Assembly: GCA_019637675.1 (NCBI GenBank) | Contig: JAHBVE010000002.1 | Span: 519,797-583,796, forward strand | DNA length: 64,000 nt | From: Anaerolineales bacterium | GTDB lineage: Bacteria > Chloroflexota > Anaerolineae > Anaerolineales > UBA11579 | Reading direction: 5' to 3' | In this document: positions 24,813 through 33,437 of the stretch, in pieces | How positions within the stretch are numbered: the first letter of the stretch is position 1 | How the letters are laid out: each line of letters begins with the position of its first letter | Notes under the pieces: model-generated | What the model saw: the letters and a program-made list of their open reading frames with translations, nothing else | Told to the model about the DNA's origin: nothing | Database searches by the model: none | Translations under genes and position numbers: made by a program

Positions 24813-25223
24813 TTAGTTATCGGCCAAAATGCCGCCCCATTCTGCCGGGTCAGAGTCGCGCAGGGTCTGAGAGAAGGTCCAGACATGGCCGGCGAGGTCA
24901 GCGGCGCTGTATTGGCGCTCGCCGTAGGGGAAATCGTTCGGGCTGGCGAGGATCTTGGCGCCGGCGGCTTTGGCCTGGGCGTAGTGGGCATTCACATCCG
25001 CCACGCGCACCATTATGCTGTGGTCCGGCCCGGGCGCAGACTCGCCGCGGGTGACGACGATGCAGCCGCCCTCCCCCACATTGAGCTGGATGCGGTGGCC
25101 GCCGATGCGCAGGCGCGGGGTGAAGCCGAAGGCGGCGCACAGCCACTCGGCGGCAGCGGGCACATCCGGATAGGCCAGCGTGGGGATGACGACGCTATTG
25201 GGCATCGAGCGATTGGGGAGCAT
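24813..25223 (-). CDS. VOC-family protein (glyoxalase/bleomycin-resistance-like)
   Basis: A 136-residue protein with two beta-alpha-beta-beta-beta halves typical of the vicinal oxygen chelate fold: VVIPTLAYPDVPAAAEWLCA, AFGFTPRLRIGGHRIQLNVG, then VRVADVNAHYAQAKAAGAKI, DFPYGERQYSAADLAGHVWT. The pattern follows the PhnB-like/Glo-EDI-BRP group, in which members bind metal, drugs or act as small isomerases; the substrate is not predictable. The start is at 25223 or, six codons later, at 25205; neither has a clear ribosome site, and longer readings run into non-conserved sequence. It is followed by 145 bases of apparently empty sequence before dnaE. Confidence 0.85.
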   Translation of the reverse strand: MLPNRSMPNSVVIPTLAYPDVPAAAEWLCAAFGFTPRLRIGGHRIQLNVGEGGCIVVTRGESAPGPDHSIMVRVADVNAHYAQAKAAGAKILASPNDFPYGERQYSAADLAGHVWTFSQTLRDSDPAEWGGILADN

Positions 25224-25237
25224 AGGGCAAGTATAGG

Positions 25238-25576
25238 CTACTGCACTTCGTCTGCGCCAACCAGCACCAGGGCAACGCCCAAGAGGCAGACCAGGCCGGG
25301 CCAGAGCGCGACGGAGCCGATGGTGGAAGCGGGGACAAGACCGGATGCGACCAAAGCGACAGAGGCCACCAGCAGCCACCATGTGGGCTTGGCCCCGCGC
25401 AGCACCCTATAGCAGCTAGAGAGAATATAGATGAAGCCGGCCACGTGGAGAAGGATGAACAACAAGCCAGGAACGGCTGGCGGGCCGAAACTGAGCACTG
25501 AGAAGCCCAAGGCCGTCATGACAAGCGCCCCAACGAGACCGCTCAACAGAGAAAGTACAGCGCCGATTTTTACCAT
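25238..25576 (-). CDS. Small four-helix membrane protein, unknown function
   Basis: A 112-residue protein that is almost entirely hydrophobic, with four predicted membrane helices (near residues 5-27, 37-54, 66-83 and 88-107) and short polar loops. I recognise no family. Its ATG sits 63 bases from the divergent secA start, and its stop is 14 bases before the start of the VOC gene, so the two may be co-transcribed. Confidence 0.65.
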   Translation of the reverse strand: MVKIGAVLSLLSGLVGALVMTALGFSVLSFGPPAVPGLLFILLHVAGFIYILSSCYRVLRGAKPTWWLLVASVALVASGLVPASTIGSVALWPGLVCLLGVALVLVGADEVQ

Positions 25577-25639
25577 TGTCTTATACGGTCAATTTTACCG
25601 AGGGTTATAATCACTTTTCAACGGAGTATTAGCCCCATC

Positions 25640-28600
25640 ATGTTCAAAAACATAGCCAAAATCATCGGGGGCGACCCCAACAAGCAGGCTGTCGAAGCCT
25701 ACGCCAAGTCGGTTGAACGGATCAATTCGCTGGAAGCAGAGTACGAGACGCTTTCAGAGGAGGCTTTGCGCGGCAAAACCGCCGAGTTCCGGCAGCGGTT
25801 GGCGGCCGGCGAAAGCCTGGACGCCCTGCTGCCCGAGGCCTTTGCCGCGGTGCGCGAGGCCAGCAAGCGCACGTTGGGCCTGCGGCCCTACGATGTGCAG
25901 ATGATGGGCGGCATCGCCTTGCATGAGGGGCGGATTGCTGAAATGCGCACCGGCGAGGGCAAGACCCTGGTGGCGACCGCCCCGCTGTACCTGAATTCAC
26001 TGAGCGGGCAAGGCGCCCACCTCATCACGGTGAACGATTACCTGGCGCGGCGTGACGCCCGCTGGATGGGGCCAATCTTCACCCTGCTGGGCGTGAGCGT
26101 GGGCGTGCTGCAAATGGGCAACCGCACCGACAGCGGGCGCTGGGCTTACCTGGTGGACCTGGGCAAGGAATCGACCCAGGAGGACCAGCACCAGCTGCGC
26201 CAGGTGGAGCGCAGCGAAGCCTACCAGGCGGATATCACCTACGGCACCAACAGTGAGTTTGGCTTTGACTACCTGCGCGACAACATGCGCATGACCCAGG
26301 CCGAGAAGGTGCAACGCGGCCACAACTACGCCATCATTGACGAAGTGGACAATGTGCTGATCGACGAGGCACGCACCCCACTGATCATCTCCGGCCCGGC
26401 CCACGACGAGGCTGAGCACTATGTGCGCATGGCCGAAGTGGTGAAGCGCCTGAACCCCGAAGACTACGAGATCAACGAGAAGGACCGCACGGTCACCCTG
26501 ACTGAGGTGGGTACGGCGCACATGGAGCAGCTGCTGGGCACGCCGCTAAGCGATCCAGAGCGCCCCGAGGACGTGACGCCTGAGCAAGCGCGCACGATGG
26601 GTTTCGTGGAGCAGGCGCTGCGGGCGCAGTTCCTGTTCAAGCGCAACAAGGACTATTTGGTGCAGGGCGGCCAGGTGGTGATCATCGACGAGTTCACCGG
26701 GCGTCTGATGCCCGGGCGCCGCTGGTCAGACGGTTTGCACCAGGCGGTGGAAGCCAAAGAGAAGGTGAAGGTGGAGAGCGAGAACGTGACCTACGCCACC
26801 ATCACCATCCAGAACTACTTCCGTATGTATGCCAAGCTGGCCGGCATGACCGGTACGGCGCTGACCGAGGCCGAAGAGTTCAGCAAGATCTACAAGCTGG
26901 AGGTGGTGGCGCTGCCGCCGCAGGTGGAGTACGCCGCCTCGCGCAAAGAGTCGACCCTGGAAGAGGTGGAAGCCAAGGATGAGCAGGGCTACCGCTACAG
27001 CTATTTTGCGCGCCGGGATGACCCGCAGAAGGCGCCGGCCCTGTGGCGGCGCAAAGATTACCCGGATGTGGTCTACCGCACCGAGGAAGCCAAGCTGCGC
27101 TCGATCGTGCAGGAGATCATCAGCATCCACGTGATCGGCCGCCCGATCCTGGTGGGCACCACCTCGGTCGAGCGCTCAGACCAGCTCTCGAGCCGCCTGC
27201 GGCCGGAGCCGATCCAGCGCATGCTGCAAACCATGCTGCTACGCCAGATATGGCTGCAGAAGAACAACAAGACCGACGAAGGCTTCATTATTCCTGAGCT
27301 GCAATTCCTGTATGAACCGCTGGAGAAGTTGAACGTGGCGCAATTGCGCCAGTTCGGGCGGGATCTGGGGGTGCAGCTCAATTTGCAGAACGAAGAGAAC
27401 CTGCCCACCCTGCTGAGCAGCCTGGGCCTGCGGGCCGAAGATGCGCCGCGGCTGGTGAACGTGATCCAGGGCGGCGTGCCGCACCAGGTGCTGAACGCCC
27501 GCAAGCACACAGAAGAGAGCCAGATCATTGCGGGCGCGGGTGCGTTCGGCGCGGTAACGATCGCCACCAACATGGCGGGCCGCGGCGTGGACATCAAACT
27601 GGGCGGCGAGATCGCCGAAGAGGTGACCGCAGCGGTCAACCGCGTGCTGCGCAAGGCCGGGCACGCCCAGGCCTATGCGATGAGCTACGACGAGCAGCGC
27701 AAGCTGCTGCAAGGGATGAACCCGGCCGACTTTGGCATCTACAAGTCCGAGGTGGAGTACTTCATGCAGTCGGTGGAGGAGATGGGCAAGGTCAAGACGC
27801 TGGGCGGCTTGCACGTCATCGGCAGCGAGCGGCACGACGCGCGGCGTATCGACAACCAGCTGCGCGGCCGCGCCGCCCGCCAGGGCGATCCGGGCTCCTC
27901 GCGCTTTTACCTCTCGCTGCAGGATGACCTGATGCGCCTGTTCGGCGGGCAACAGGTGGAGAGCGCTATGCTGCGCATGCGCATGGATGACGCCCTGCCG
28001 CTGGAGTATGGGCTGGTGAGCCGCATCATTGAGCAGTCGCAGACGCGGGTGGAGGGCGCCAACTTCGACGCCCGCAAGCACCTGCTGGAGTACGACGATG
28101 TGCTGAACTCGCAGCGCGCCACGGTGTATGCGCAGCGCGACCGGATCATGTCCAAAGATGACCTGACCGACGACGTGCTGCAGATGCTGGAAGAGGAAGT
28201 GAGCCTGCGCGTGCCGGCGGCTATGGCCGACAGCGACGGGGCCTGGAAGCTACTGGCCTGGCTGGAACAGATCCAGCCCACATTGATCATTAATGGCGTG
28301 CCGGTGCCCTCCTTCACCTTCCAGTTGTTGTTGGATGAGCTGAAGGCCAAGAACCTGCAGAGCGTAGACGAGGCCAAGACGGCGTTGAACGAAGTCGCCA
28401 CGCGCGCCCTGCAGGCCGAGCAGGCGCACTTGCTGAGCAGCCTGGCCGGGCTGGTGGAGAGCAACCAGACCCGGCTCGACCAGGTGCTGGACGAGCGCCT
28501 GGAGACCATTGAAACGTTCAAACAAGGCTTGCGCATGGAGGATGAAGGCCAGGGGCGCAATGCCAATGAGCTGAGCACCGAACTGAGCAACGCCCTGCAC

Positions 28601-29719
28601 ATGCCGCTGAAGATCGACGGCGGGCTGCAGAAGCTGCTGCGCGAGAATCCGGAAGCCGCGGCTGACCAGATCTACGAGCAGGTCGCCACGGCGCTGACCG
28701 AGCAGGCCATCGCCCGTGTGGTGGGCGCGGTGGAGCGCCGCCTGGAGAGCGACCTGGGCCTGAAGCCGGCCGAACTGGCCAACCAGGATTGGCCGCAGAT
28801 CAGCGAGCAGCTGAACGCGGCGGTCAACGCCGAGTTTGCCGCCCGCCAGGAGCGGCTGATCGGCAACGGCGAAGGCCAGCTGGCCAAGGATGTGGCCCAG
28901 GTGCTGGGCGACGGCGAAGTCAGCGAGCTGAAGCTGCTGAGTGCCCTGCTGGCGATGCCAGAGAGCCGCGTGACCAGCTTCGACAAGCGCAACCATCAGC
29001 AGGTGGTGCAGCGCCGCCGCCGCATGAGCCTGACGTACTACGCGGCCAATTTCATTGAAGGGCTGGATGAGCAGAAGGCGGGTGACCGCATTCTGAGCCA
29101 CCTCAAGAACGCCCGCCGCGCCACGGAAGCCGTATGGGGCACGGGTACCTGGGACGCGGTGGCCGGGCGCACGCTGGCCGAGCTCTCGCCGCAGGCGAGC
29201 GAGGCGGTGCGCAGCGCCATCGGCGAGGAGGCGTATGCGGCGCTGGGCAGCCAGCCGCTGAGCAGCCAGCCGCTGAGCAGCCTGCCGGAGGAAGCACGCG
29301 TCAAGACGGTGGCCGAGTTGGGCCGCCGGGCGCTGAACGAAAGCTATCGCCAGGTGTTGCTGCGGGTGATCTCCGAGTTGTGGGTGGACTATTTGACCCG
29401 TATGGAAGCACTGCGCATCTCGGTGCGCCTGGAAGCGTACGCCCAGCGTGACCCGCTGGTGGAGTACAAGGCGCAAGCCTTCAAGATGTTCCAGACCCTG
29501 TTCGCAGATATGCGCAGCAGCCTGGTCAACCGCATGTTCACCTTTGGCCCTGGCGCAGTGCAGAGCCTGGCGCGCGGCGCCAGCCCAGCGCCGGCGGCGG
29601 CGGCCAGCAGCCCGATGGCAACCGGCAGCAACGGCAGCCAGGAAGCGGGCGAGCCGGCCGCGGCGAGCGATGGTGGCGATGGCGGCAAAGGCAAACGCCG
29701 CCGCCGCAAGAAGAAGTAG
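25640..29719 (+). CDS. secA: Protein translocase ATPase SecA, greatly enlarged form
   Basis: At 1359 residues this is about half again as long as typical SecA. The motor core is intact: Walker A MRTGEGKT (102-109), VNDYLARRD, YGTNSEFGFDYLRDN, Walker B IIDEVDNVLIDEARTPLIIS (DEVD at 234-237), the preprotein domain entry and TNMAGRGVDIKLG, then GGLHVIGSERHDARRIDNQL and GRAARQGDPGSS. An insert of about 115 residues separates SVERSDQLSSRL from GGVPHQVLNARKH in the second nucleotide domain. The scaffold/wing part is also expanded (residues about 840-1290). The C-terminal zinc motif CxCxSGKK is missing; instead the tail ends GKGKRRRRKKK. A TATAAT lies 29 bases upstream of the ATG. Confidence 0.95.
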   Translation: MFKNIAKIIGGDPNKQAVEAYAKSVERINSLEAEYETLSEEALRGKTAEFRQRLAAGESLDALLPEAFAAVREASKRTLGLRPYDVQMMGGIALHEGRIAEMRTGEGKTLVATAPLYLNSLSGQGAHLITVNDYLARRDARWMGPIFTLLGVSVGVLQMGNRTDSGRWAYLVDLGKESTQEDQHQLRQVERSEAYQADITYGTNSEFGFDYLRDNMRMTQAEKVQRGHNYAIIDEVDNVLIDEARTPLIISGPAHDEAEHYVRMAEVVKRLNPEDYEINEKDRTVTLTEVGTAHMEQLLGTPLSDPERPEDVTPEQARTMGFVEQALRAQFLFKRNKDYLVQGGQVVIIDEFTGRLMPGRRWSDGLHQAVEAKEKVKVESENVTYATITIQNYFRMYAKLAGMTGTALTEAEEFSKIYKLEVVALPPQVEYAASRKESTLEEVEAKDEQGYRYSYFARRDDPQKAPALWRRKDYPDVVYRTEEAKLRSIVQEIISIHVIGRPILVGTTSVERSDQLSSRLRPEPIQRMLQTMLLRQIWLQKNNKTDEGFIIPELQFLYEPLEKLNVAQLRQFGRDLGVQLNLQNEENLPTLLSSLGLRAEDAPRLVNVIQGGVPHQVLNARKHTEESQIIAGAGAFGAVTIATNMAGRGVDIKLGGEIAEEVTAAVNRVLRKAGHAQAYAMSYDEQRKLLQGMNPADFGIYKSEVEYFMQSVEEMGKVKTLGGLHVIGSERHDARRIDNQLRGRAARQGDPGSSRFYLSLQDDLMRLFGGQQVESAMLRMRMDDALPLEYGLVSRIIEQSQTRVEGANFDARKHLLEYDDVLNSQRATVYAQRDRIMSKDDLTDDVLQMLEEEVSLRVPAAMADSDGAWKLLAWLEQIQPTLIINGVPVPSFTFQLLLDELKAKNLQSVDEAKTALNEVATRALQAEQAHLLSSLAGLVESNQTRLDQVLDERLETIETFKQGLRMEDEGQGRNANELSTELSNALHMPLKIDGGLQKLLRENPEAAADQIYEQVATALTEQAIARVVGAVERRLESDLGLKPAELANQDWPQISEQLNAAVNAEFAARQERLIGNGEGQLAKDVAQVLGDGEVSELKLLSALLAMPESRVTSFDKRNHQQVVQRRRRMSLTYYAANFIEGLDEQKAGDRILSHLKNARRATEAVWGTGTWDAVAGRTLAELSPQASEAVRSAIGEEAYAALGSQPLSSQPLSSLPEEARVKTVAELGRRALNESYRQVLLRVISELWVDYLTRMEALRISVRLEAYAQRDPLVEYKAQAFKMFQTLFADMRSSLVNRMFTFGPGAVQSLARGASPAPAAAASSPMATGSNGSQEAGEPAAASDGGDGGKGKRRRRKKK

Positions 29720-29727
29720 GAGCCCGC

Positions 29728-30567
29728 ATGGCAGCAGAATGGCATCTGATCCCCACCGGGCGCGTGTGGGTGGACCCGGGCGGCCCGTTCGGCCTGGTGC
29801 CGCGCGCACTATGGAGCCGCAGCCAGCAGGTCAATGAGCATGGCCTGGTGGCGATGGACCTGACCTGTTTGTTGATCATCTCGGAGGACAAGACCATCCT
29901 GGTGGATACTGGGCTGGGCGACAAGCTCAACGAGAAAGGCGTGCGCCAGTGGAACCTGGAGTACCCGCAGGGCACGATGCTGGAGAATCTGGCGGCGCAC
30001 GGCGTGCGGCCGCAGGATGTGGATATTGTGCTGGACACGCACCTGCACGGCGACCATTGCAGCGGCAACACCACGATCGTGGATGGCGCGCTGGTAGCCA
30101 CCTTCCCCAACGCGGAATATTGGGTGCAGCGCCTGGAATTCGCGGATGCAATGCACACGAATGAGCGCACGCGTGCCACCTACCTGCCAGAGAATTTTGT
30201 GCCCCTGTGGGAGCAAGGCAAGCTGCGCCTGCTGCACGGGGACACGCAGGTGACCAAGGATGTGCGCTGCGTGGTGACGCCGGGCCATACCCGCGCCATG
30301 CAGTGCGTGCTGTACGAAGGCGACAGCCAGCCGCTGTTGTACGTGGCGGACCTGGCCAGCTATGCCGTGCACATGGAGCGCCGCGCCTGGGTCACCGCGT
30401 ATGATGTGGAGCCGCTCGAAACCATCCGCACCAAGGGCTATTGGCAAGATTGGGCGCTGGAGACCCAGGCCCGCCTGGTGTTCGAGCACGACACAACCAT
30501 GCCGGTGGGCGTGCTGACCCGAGATGATGAAGGCAAGCTGAAGGTGAAGGCCGCCGCCATCAACTGA
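29728..30567 (+). CDS. MBL-fold metallo-hydrolase
   Basis: A 279-residue metallo-beta-lactamase superfamily hydrolase. The zinc-binding signature is THLHGDHCSG (His105, His107, Asp109, His110), with further ligands in VVTPGHTRAMQCV and VADLA. It resembles AHL-lactonase-like and other lactonase/phosphodiesterase members, but substrate cannot be assigned. No signal peptide. It begins eight bases after the secA stop and is followed by two short genes in the same direction. A GGAGCC ribosome site precedes the ATG. Confidence 0.88.
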   Translation: MAAEWHLIPTGRVWVDPGGPFGLVPRALWSRSQQVNEHGLVAMDLTCLLIISEDKTILVDTGLGDKLNEKGVRQWNLEYPQGTMLENLAAHGVRPQDVDIVLDTHLHGDHCSGNTTIVDGALVATFPNAEYWVQRLEFADAMHTNERTRATYLPENFVPLWEQGKLRLLHGDTQVTKDVRCVVTPGHTRAMQCVLYEGDSQPLLYVADLASYAVHMERRAWVTAYDVEPLETIRTKGYWQDWALETQARLVFEHDTTMPVGVLTRDDEGKLKVKAAAIN

Positions 30568-30595
30568 TCGCAGCGCCAACGGCCAAGGCGAGGTA

Positions 30596-30844
30596 ATGAT
30601 GGGTAGCGATTTCTCTCGTTTGAAGCGTAAACGCGTGCCAATGCCAGCGGATGTGCGTGCGGCGTTGGAGCAAAACGGGCTGCTGGCCGCCTACAAGCAG
30701 CGCCCAGCCTACCAACAGAATGACTATATTGGCTGGATCGTGCGCTCGGTGCGGCCAGCCACCCGCCAGAAACGCCTGGAACAGATGCTGGATGAGCTAA
30801 AGCGCGGCGGGGTGTACATGAACATGAAGTGGACGCCGCGCTGA
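30596..30844 (+). CDS. YdeI/OmpD-associated family small protein
   Basis: An 82-residue protein with the family pattern VRAALEQNGLLAAYKQRPAY, QQNDYIGWIVRSVRPATRQK and the end GGVYMNMKW, as in the C-terminal module of YdeI/OmpD-associated proteins (bacteriocin-protection family). Biochemical role is not known. Two adjacent ATG codons (30596 and 30599) are possible starts; AAGGCGAGG upstream favours the second by spacing. It lies between the MBL and DUF488 genes, likely in one transcript. Confidence 0.8.
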   Translation: MMGSDFSRLKRKRVPMPADVRAALEQNGLLAAYKQRPAYQQNDYIGWIVRSVRPATRQKRLEQMLDELKRGGVYMNMKWTPR

Positions 30845-30868
30845 GCGCGGCAGCCTGGAAGCCCAACC

Positions 30869-31213
30869 ATGATCAAGATCAAACGAGTGTACGAGCCGGC
30901 CGAGCGGGGTGATGGCTACCGCGTGCTGGTGGACCGCCTGTGGCCGCGTGGGTTGAAAAAGGAAGCGGCCGGGCTGGACCTGTGGCTCAAGGACATTGCG
31001 CCCTCGCCTTCCCTGCGCACCTGGTTTGGGCACAAGCCGGAGCGCTTCGCAGAGTTCAGCAAGAAGTACAAGGCTGAGCTAAAGGCCAACCCTGCGGTGG
31101 CGCAGTTGCGGGCGCTGGCCGGCGAGCACAAGACGGTGACGCTGCTGTACGGGGCGCGGGATACTGAGCACAATCATGCGGTGGTGTTGGCGGAGTATGT
31201 GGGGCGGGGATGA
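30869..31213 (+). CDS. DUF488 family protein (YeaO-like)
   Basis: A 114-residue protein with the hallmark start IKIKRVYEPAERGDGYRVLV, then DRLWPRGLKKEAAGLDLWLK and the C-terminal VTLLYGARDTEHNHAVVL. This is the YeaO branch of DUF488, small cytosolic proteins of unknown biochemical role. The start has no alternative nearby. It is the last gene before a 350-base repeat-filled spacer. Confidence 0.88.
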   Translation: MIKIKRVYEPAERGDGYRVLVDRLWPRGLKKEAAGLDLWLKDIAPSPSLRTWFGHKPERFAEFSKKYKAELKANPAVAQLRALAGEHKTVTLLYGARDTEHNHAVVLAEYVGRG

Positions 31214-31233
31214 GAGTAAAAGCAGCACAACCC

Positions 31234-31542
31234 AGATTGCTTCGTCGCTCAGCGGCTGCGCCGCCTCACGTCCTCGCAATGACGGGAGGGGAAGCGGATT
31301 GCTTCGGGGCTGAAGGTTGCATTTTCATGCAACCTTCAGGCTCTCGCAATGACAAGCGGGCGGGTCTGAGACCCGCCCCTACGCCTGATAGTTCGTCCTA
31401 TCTACAACAAGATAGACAAACAAAACCAGATTGCTTCGTCGTTCAGCGGCTGCGCCGCTTCACGTCCTCGCAATGACGGGAGGGGAAGGCGGATTCCTTC
31501 GCTTCGCTCGCAATGAGGGCGGGTCTGAGACCCGCCCCTACG
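31234..31542. repeat. Cluster of interspersed repeats downstream of the DUF488 gene
   Basis: This gene-free spacer (31214-31563) contains two copies of a 61-bp unit beginning AGATTGCTTCGTCG and ending CGCAATGACGGGAGGGGAAG (31234-31294 and 31428-31488; two differences), one longer variant with a 12-bp hairpin GAAGGTTGCATT/CATGCAACCTTC, and two copies of the GGGCGGGTCT/AGACCCGCCC palindrome with CTACG (31358-31383 and 31517-31542). The palindrome also occurs near 20614. The edges CTTCG and CGCAATGAC recur in each unit, as in mobile REP/MITE elements. Confidence 0.85.
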
Positions 31543-31563
31543 CTATCGATGCAATGACAAGAT

Positions 31564-32382
31564 TTAGAGGCGCTGGCAGTTGGGACAGTAGTGCGTGCTG
31601 CGCTGGCCCACGACGATGCGGCTGATGGGTGTGCCGCAGCGCGGGCAGGGCTCGCCGGTTTGCTGGTAGGCCTTGAAGTAATTCTGGAATTCCCCACCCC
31701 GATAGACCCAATCAATGCTGGCTCCGTTGCGTTTGATGCCTTCGGTCAGCACCTTGCGGATGGCGCGCAGCAGCCTGCCGGCGGCAGCCTTGTCTACGGA
31801 TTGACTGGCTTGCAGCGGGTGCAGCTGGGCGGTCCACAGCGCTTCGTCGGCGTAGATGTTGCCCAGGCCGGCAATGAAGGCCTGGTCGAGCAGGAGCGGC
31901 TTGAGCTGGCGGTTGCGCTCGGTGAGCATGCGGTGGAAGCGGGCGGGCGTAAGGGCCAGATCGAATGGCTCGGGGCCGAGGGCGCCGAGCACCACTTCGG
32001 GATCATCCAGCAGCCAAATGCGGCCGAACTTGCGGGCATCATCGAAGCTGAGCTGGACCCCGTCATCGAAGAACATCTGCACGCGGGCGAAGCGCCCCAG
32101 CGGCTGCTCGCCGCGGCCCAGCAGCAGATCACCGCTCATGCGCAGGTGCACCAGCAGGCCGCCCTGCGAGAGGTCAATGCGGATGAACTTGCCGCGCCGC
32201 CCCACCCCGGTGACCTGGCGGCCGGCGAGCTGCTGGCCGAAGCTGCGGGCGCCGGGCACGGCGATGCTGCGCGGCCAGCGCACGCGGGCGTGCGCAAAGC
32301 GCCGGCCGATGACGTTGAGGCCGAGGCCCTGGCCGCTCACCAGGGAGCGGGCTACGGTTTCTACTTCGGGGAGTTCTGGCAT
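31564..32382 (-). CDS. mutM: Formamidopyrimidine-DNA glycosylase (Fpg/MutM)
   Basis: A 272-residue base-excision enzyme removing 8-oxoguanine and ring-opened purines. The N-terminal catalytic MPELPEVETVARSL (Pro1 after Met removal, Glu2) is exact. LLVHLRMSGDLL, the helix-two-turn-helix with FIAGLGNIYADEALW and the DNA-intercalating region follow, and the C-terminus has the zinc finger CPRCGTPISRIVVGQRSTHY then CPNC. All parts are present at the usual length. It lies at the end of the group prs-mutM, after a 65-base spacer with an imperfect inverted repeat. Confidence 0.96.
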   Translation of the reverse strand: MPELPEVETVARSLVSGQGLGLNVIGRRFAHARVRWPRSIAVPGARSFGQQLAGRQVTGVGRRGKFIRIDLSQGGLLVHLRMSGDLLLGRGEQPLGRFARVQMFFDDGVQLSFDDARKFGRIWLLDDPEVVLGALGPEPFDLALTPARFHRMLTERNRQLKPLLLDQAFIAGLGNIYADEALWTAQLHPLQASQSVDKAAAGRLLRAIRKVLTEGIKRNGASIDWVYRGGEFQNYFKAYQQTGEPCPRCGTPISRIVVGQRSTHYCPNCQRL

Positions 32383-32387
32383 GGTGT

Positions 32388-32444
32388 GCTACTTCGTAGC
32401 GCGGGCAAAGCTACTCGCTTACAGCGGGTCACGCTTTGCCGCGC
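32388..32444. repeat. Hairpin and imperfect inverted repeat between prs and mutM
   Basis: GCTAC-TTC-GTAGC (32388-32400) is next to a longer pair, GCGCGGGCAAAGC (32399-32411) with GCTTTGCCGCGC (32433-32444). No U-run follows, so it is more likely a mRNA-processing or REP-type element than a terminator. Confidence 0.4.
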
Positions 32445-32447
32445 AGC

Positions 32448-33437
32448 TTACTCGTTGAACATTTGGCCGACGCTGACGCCGCGGTGGGCGCGGGAGATGA
32501 CCTCGCCCAGCAACTCATCCACCGAGAGGATGGTGAGCTTGTCGCCCAGCTTCTCTTTAGCTTCGGCGGGGATGGGCACGGTGTCGGTGGTGATGATGCC
32601 GGCCAGCGGCTGGGCGGCCAGGCGCTCCACGGCCGGGCCGGAGAGCACGGCATGGACGAACACCAGGTAGACGTTGCGGGCGCCGGTCTTCTTCAGCAGC
32701 TGGATGGCATTGGAAACCGAGCCGGCGGTATCCACTTCGTCATCCAGTAGGATGACATCTTTGTCCACCACATCGCCCACCACGCTCATCGCCTCGGTGC
32801 GGGCGTCGTGCGGGGTGCGGCGCTTCTCGATGATGGCGAGCGGCACATCAATGCGCTCGGCGAAGTTGCGGGCGCGCTTGGCGAAGCCGAGATCCGTGCT
32901 GACCACGACAGGATCCTTGAGGGTCTTGCACAGCTTGGCCACATGCTTGGACAGGATGTGGAAGGCGGTGAGCACATCGCCCGGGATGGAGAAGAAGCCC
33001 TGGATCTGGCCGGCGTGCAGATCGAGCGTCATGTAGCGGTCGGCGCCGGCCACCTGGACCATATCGGCCATCAGGCGGGCAACAATCGGCACGCGGGGCT
33101 GGTCTTTCTTGTCGGAGCGGGCGTAGCTCATGTAGGGGATGACGGCGGTGATGCGGGCGGCCGAATCCAGCCGCAGGGTCTGCAGCATGATGAGCAGCTC
33201 CATCCAGTTGCGCTGCACGGGGTGGCTGGTGGACTGGATCACGTATACATCTTGCCCGCGCACGCTGCCGTGCAGGCGCACCATGATGTTCTCGTTGGAA
33301 AATTCGACGATGTCTCGCCCGCTGAGGGGGACTTTAAGATAGCGGGCGATCCGCTCGGCCAGCTCCGGGTTGCCGCTGCCAGTGAACAGCTTGATGTCAC
33401 CGTACAGGCCTTTTGTGCTGCGGGCGGCGGGGCTCAT
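32448..33437 (-). CDS. prs: Ribose-phosphate pyrophosphokinase
   Basis: A 329-residue enzyme making PRPP from ribose 5-phosphate and ATP, feeding purine, pyrimidine, histidine and tryptophan synthesis. It carries GDIKLFTGSGNPELAERIAR, EFSNENIMVRLHGSVRG, the flexible-loop region PYMSYARSDKKD, the metal-binding TLDLHAGQIQGFF and the PRPP loop. That loop reads VILLDDEVDTAGS where most enzymes have DDMIDTAGT, a conservative departure. Length is slightly above the family norm because of the N-terminus. The start overlaps the stop of the GNAT gene (ATGA), so translation is coupled. Confidence 0.95.
   Translation of the reverse strand: MSPAARSTKGLYGDIKLFTGSGNPELAERIARYLKVPLSGRDIVEFSNENIMVRLHGSVRGQDVYVIQSTSHPVQRNWMELLIMLQTLRLDSAARITAVIPYMSYARSDKKDQPRVPIVARLMADMVQVAGADRYMTLDLHAGQIQGFFSIPGDVLTAFHILSKHVAKLCKTLKDPVVVSTDLGFAKRARNFAERIDVPLAIIEKRRTPHDARTEAMSVVGDVVDKDVILLDDEVDTAGSVSNAIQLLKKTGARNVYLVFVHAVLSGPAVERLAAQPLAGIITTDTVPIPAEAKEKLGDKLTILSVDELLGEVISRAHRGVSVGQMFNE

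Noticed and set aside
29240..29285. SQPLSS repeat in SecA as a functional repeat domain
   Set aside because: Only two short copies in a flexible region; most likely a slippage duplication.
28250..29809. A 519-codon open frame antisense to secA
   Set aside because: Arg/Gln/His-rich shadow with no domain; the sense strand is an obvious SecA.
31234..31488. Possible CRISPR array from repeated units
   Set aside because: Only two near-identical 61-bp copies, at irregular spacing and with no cas genes; they are interspersed repeats.
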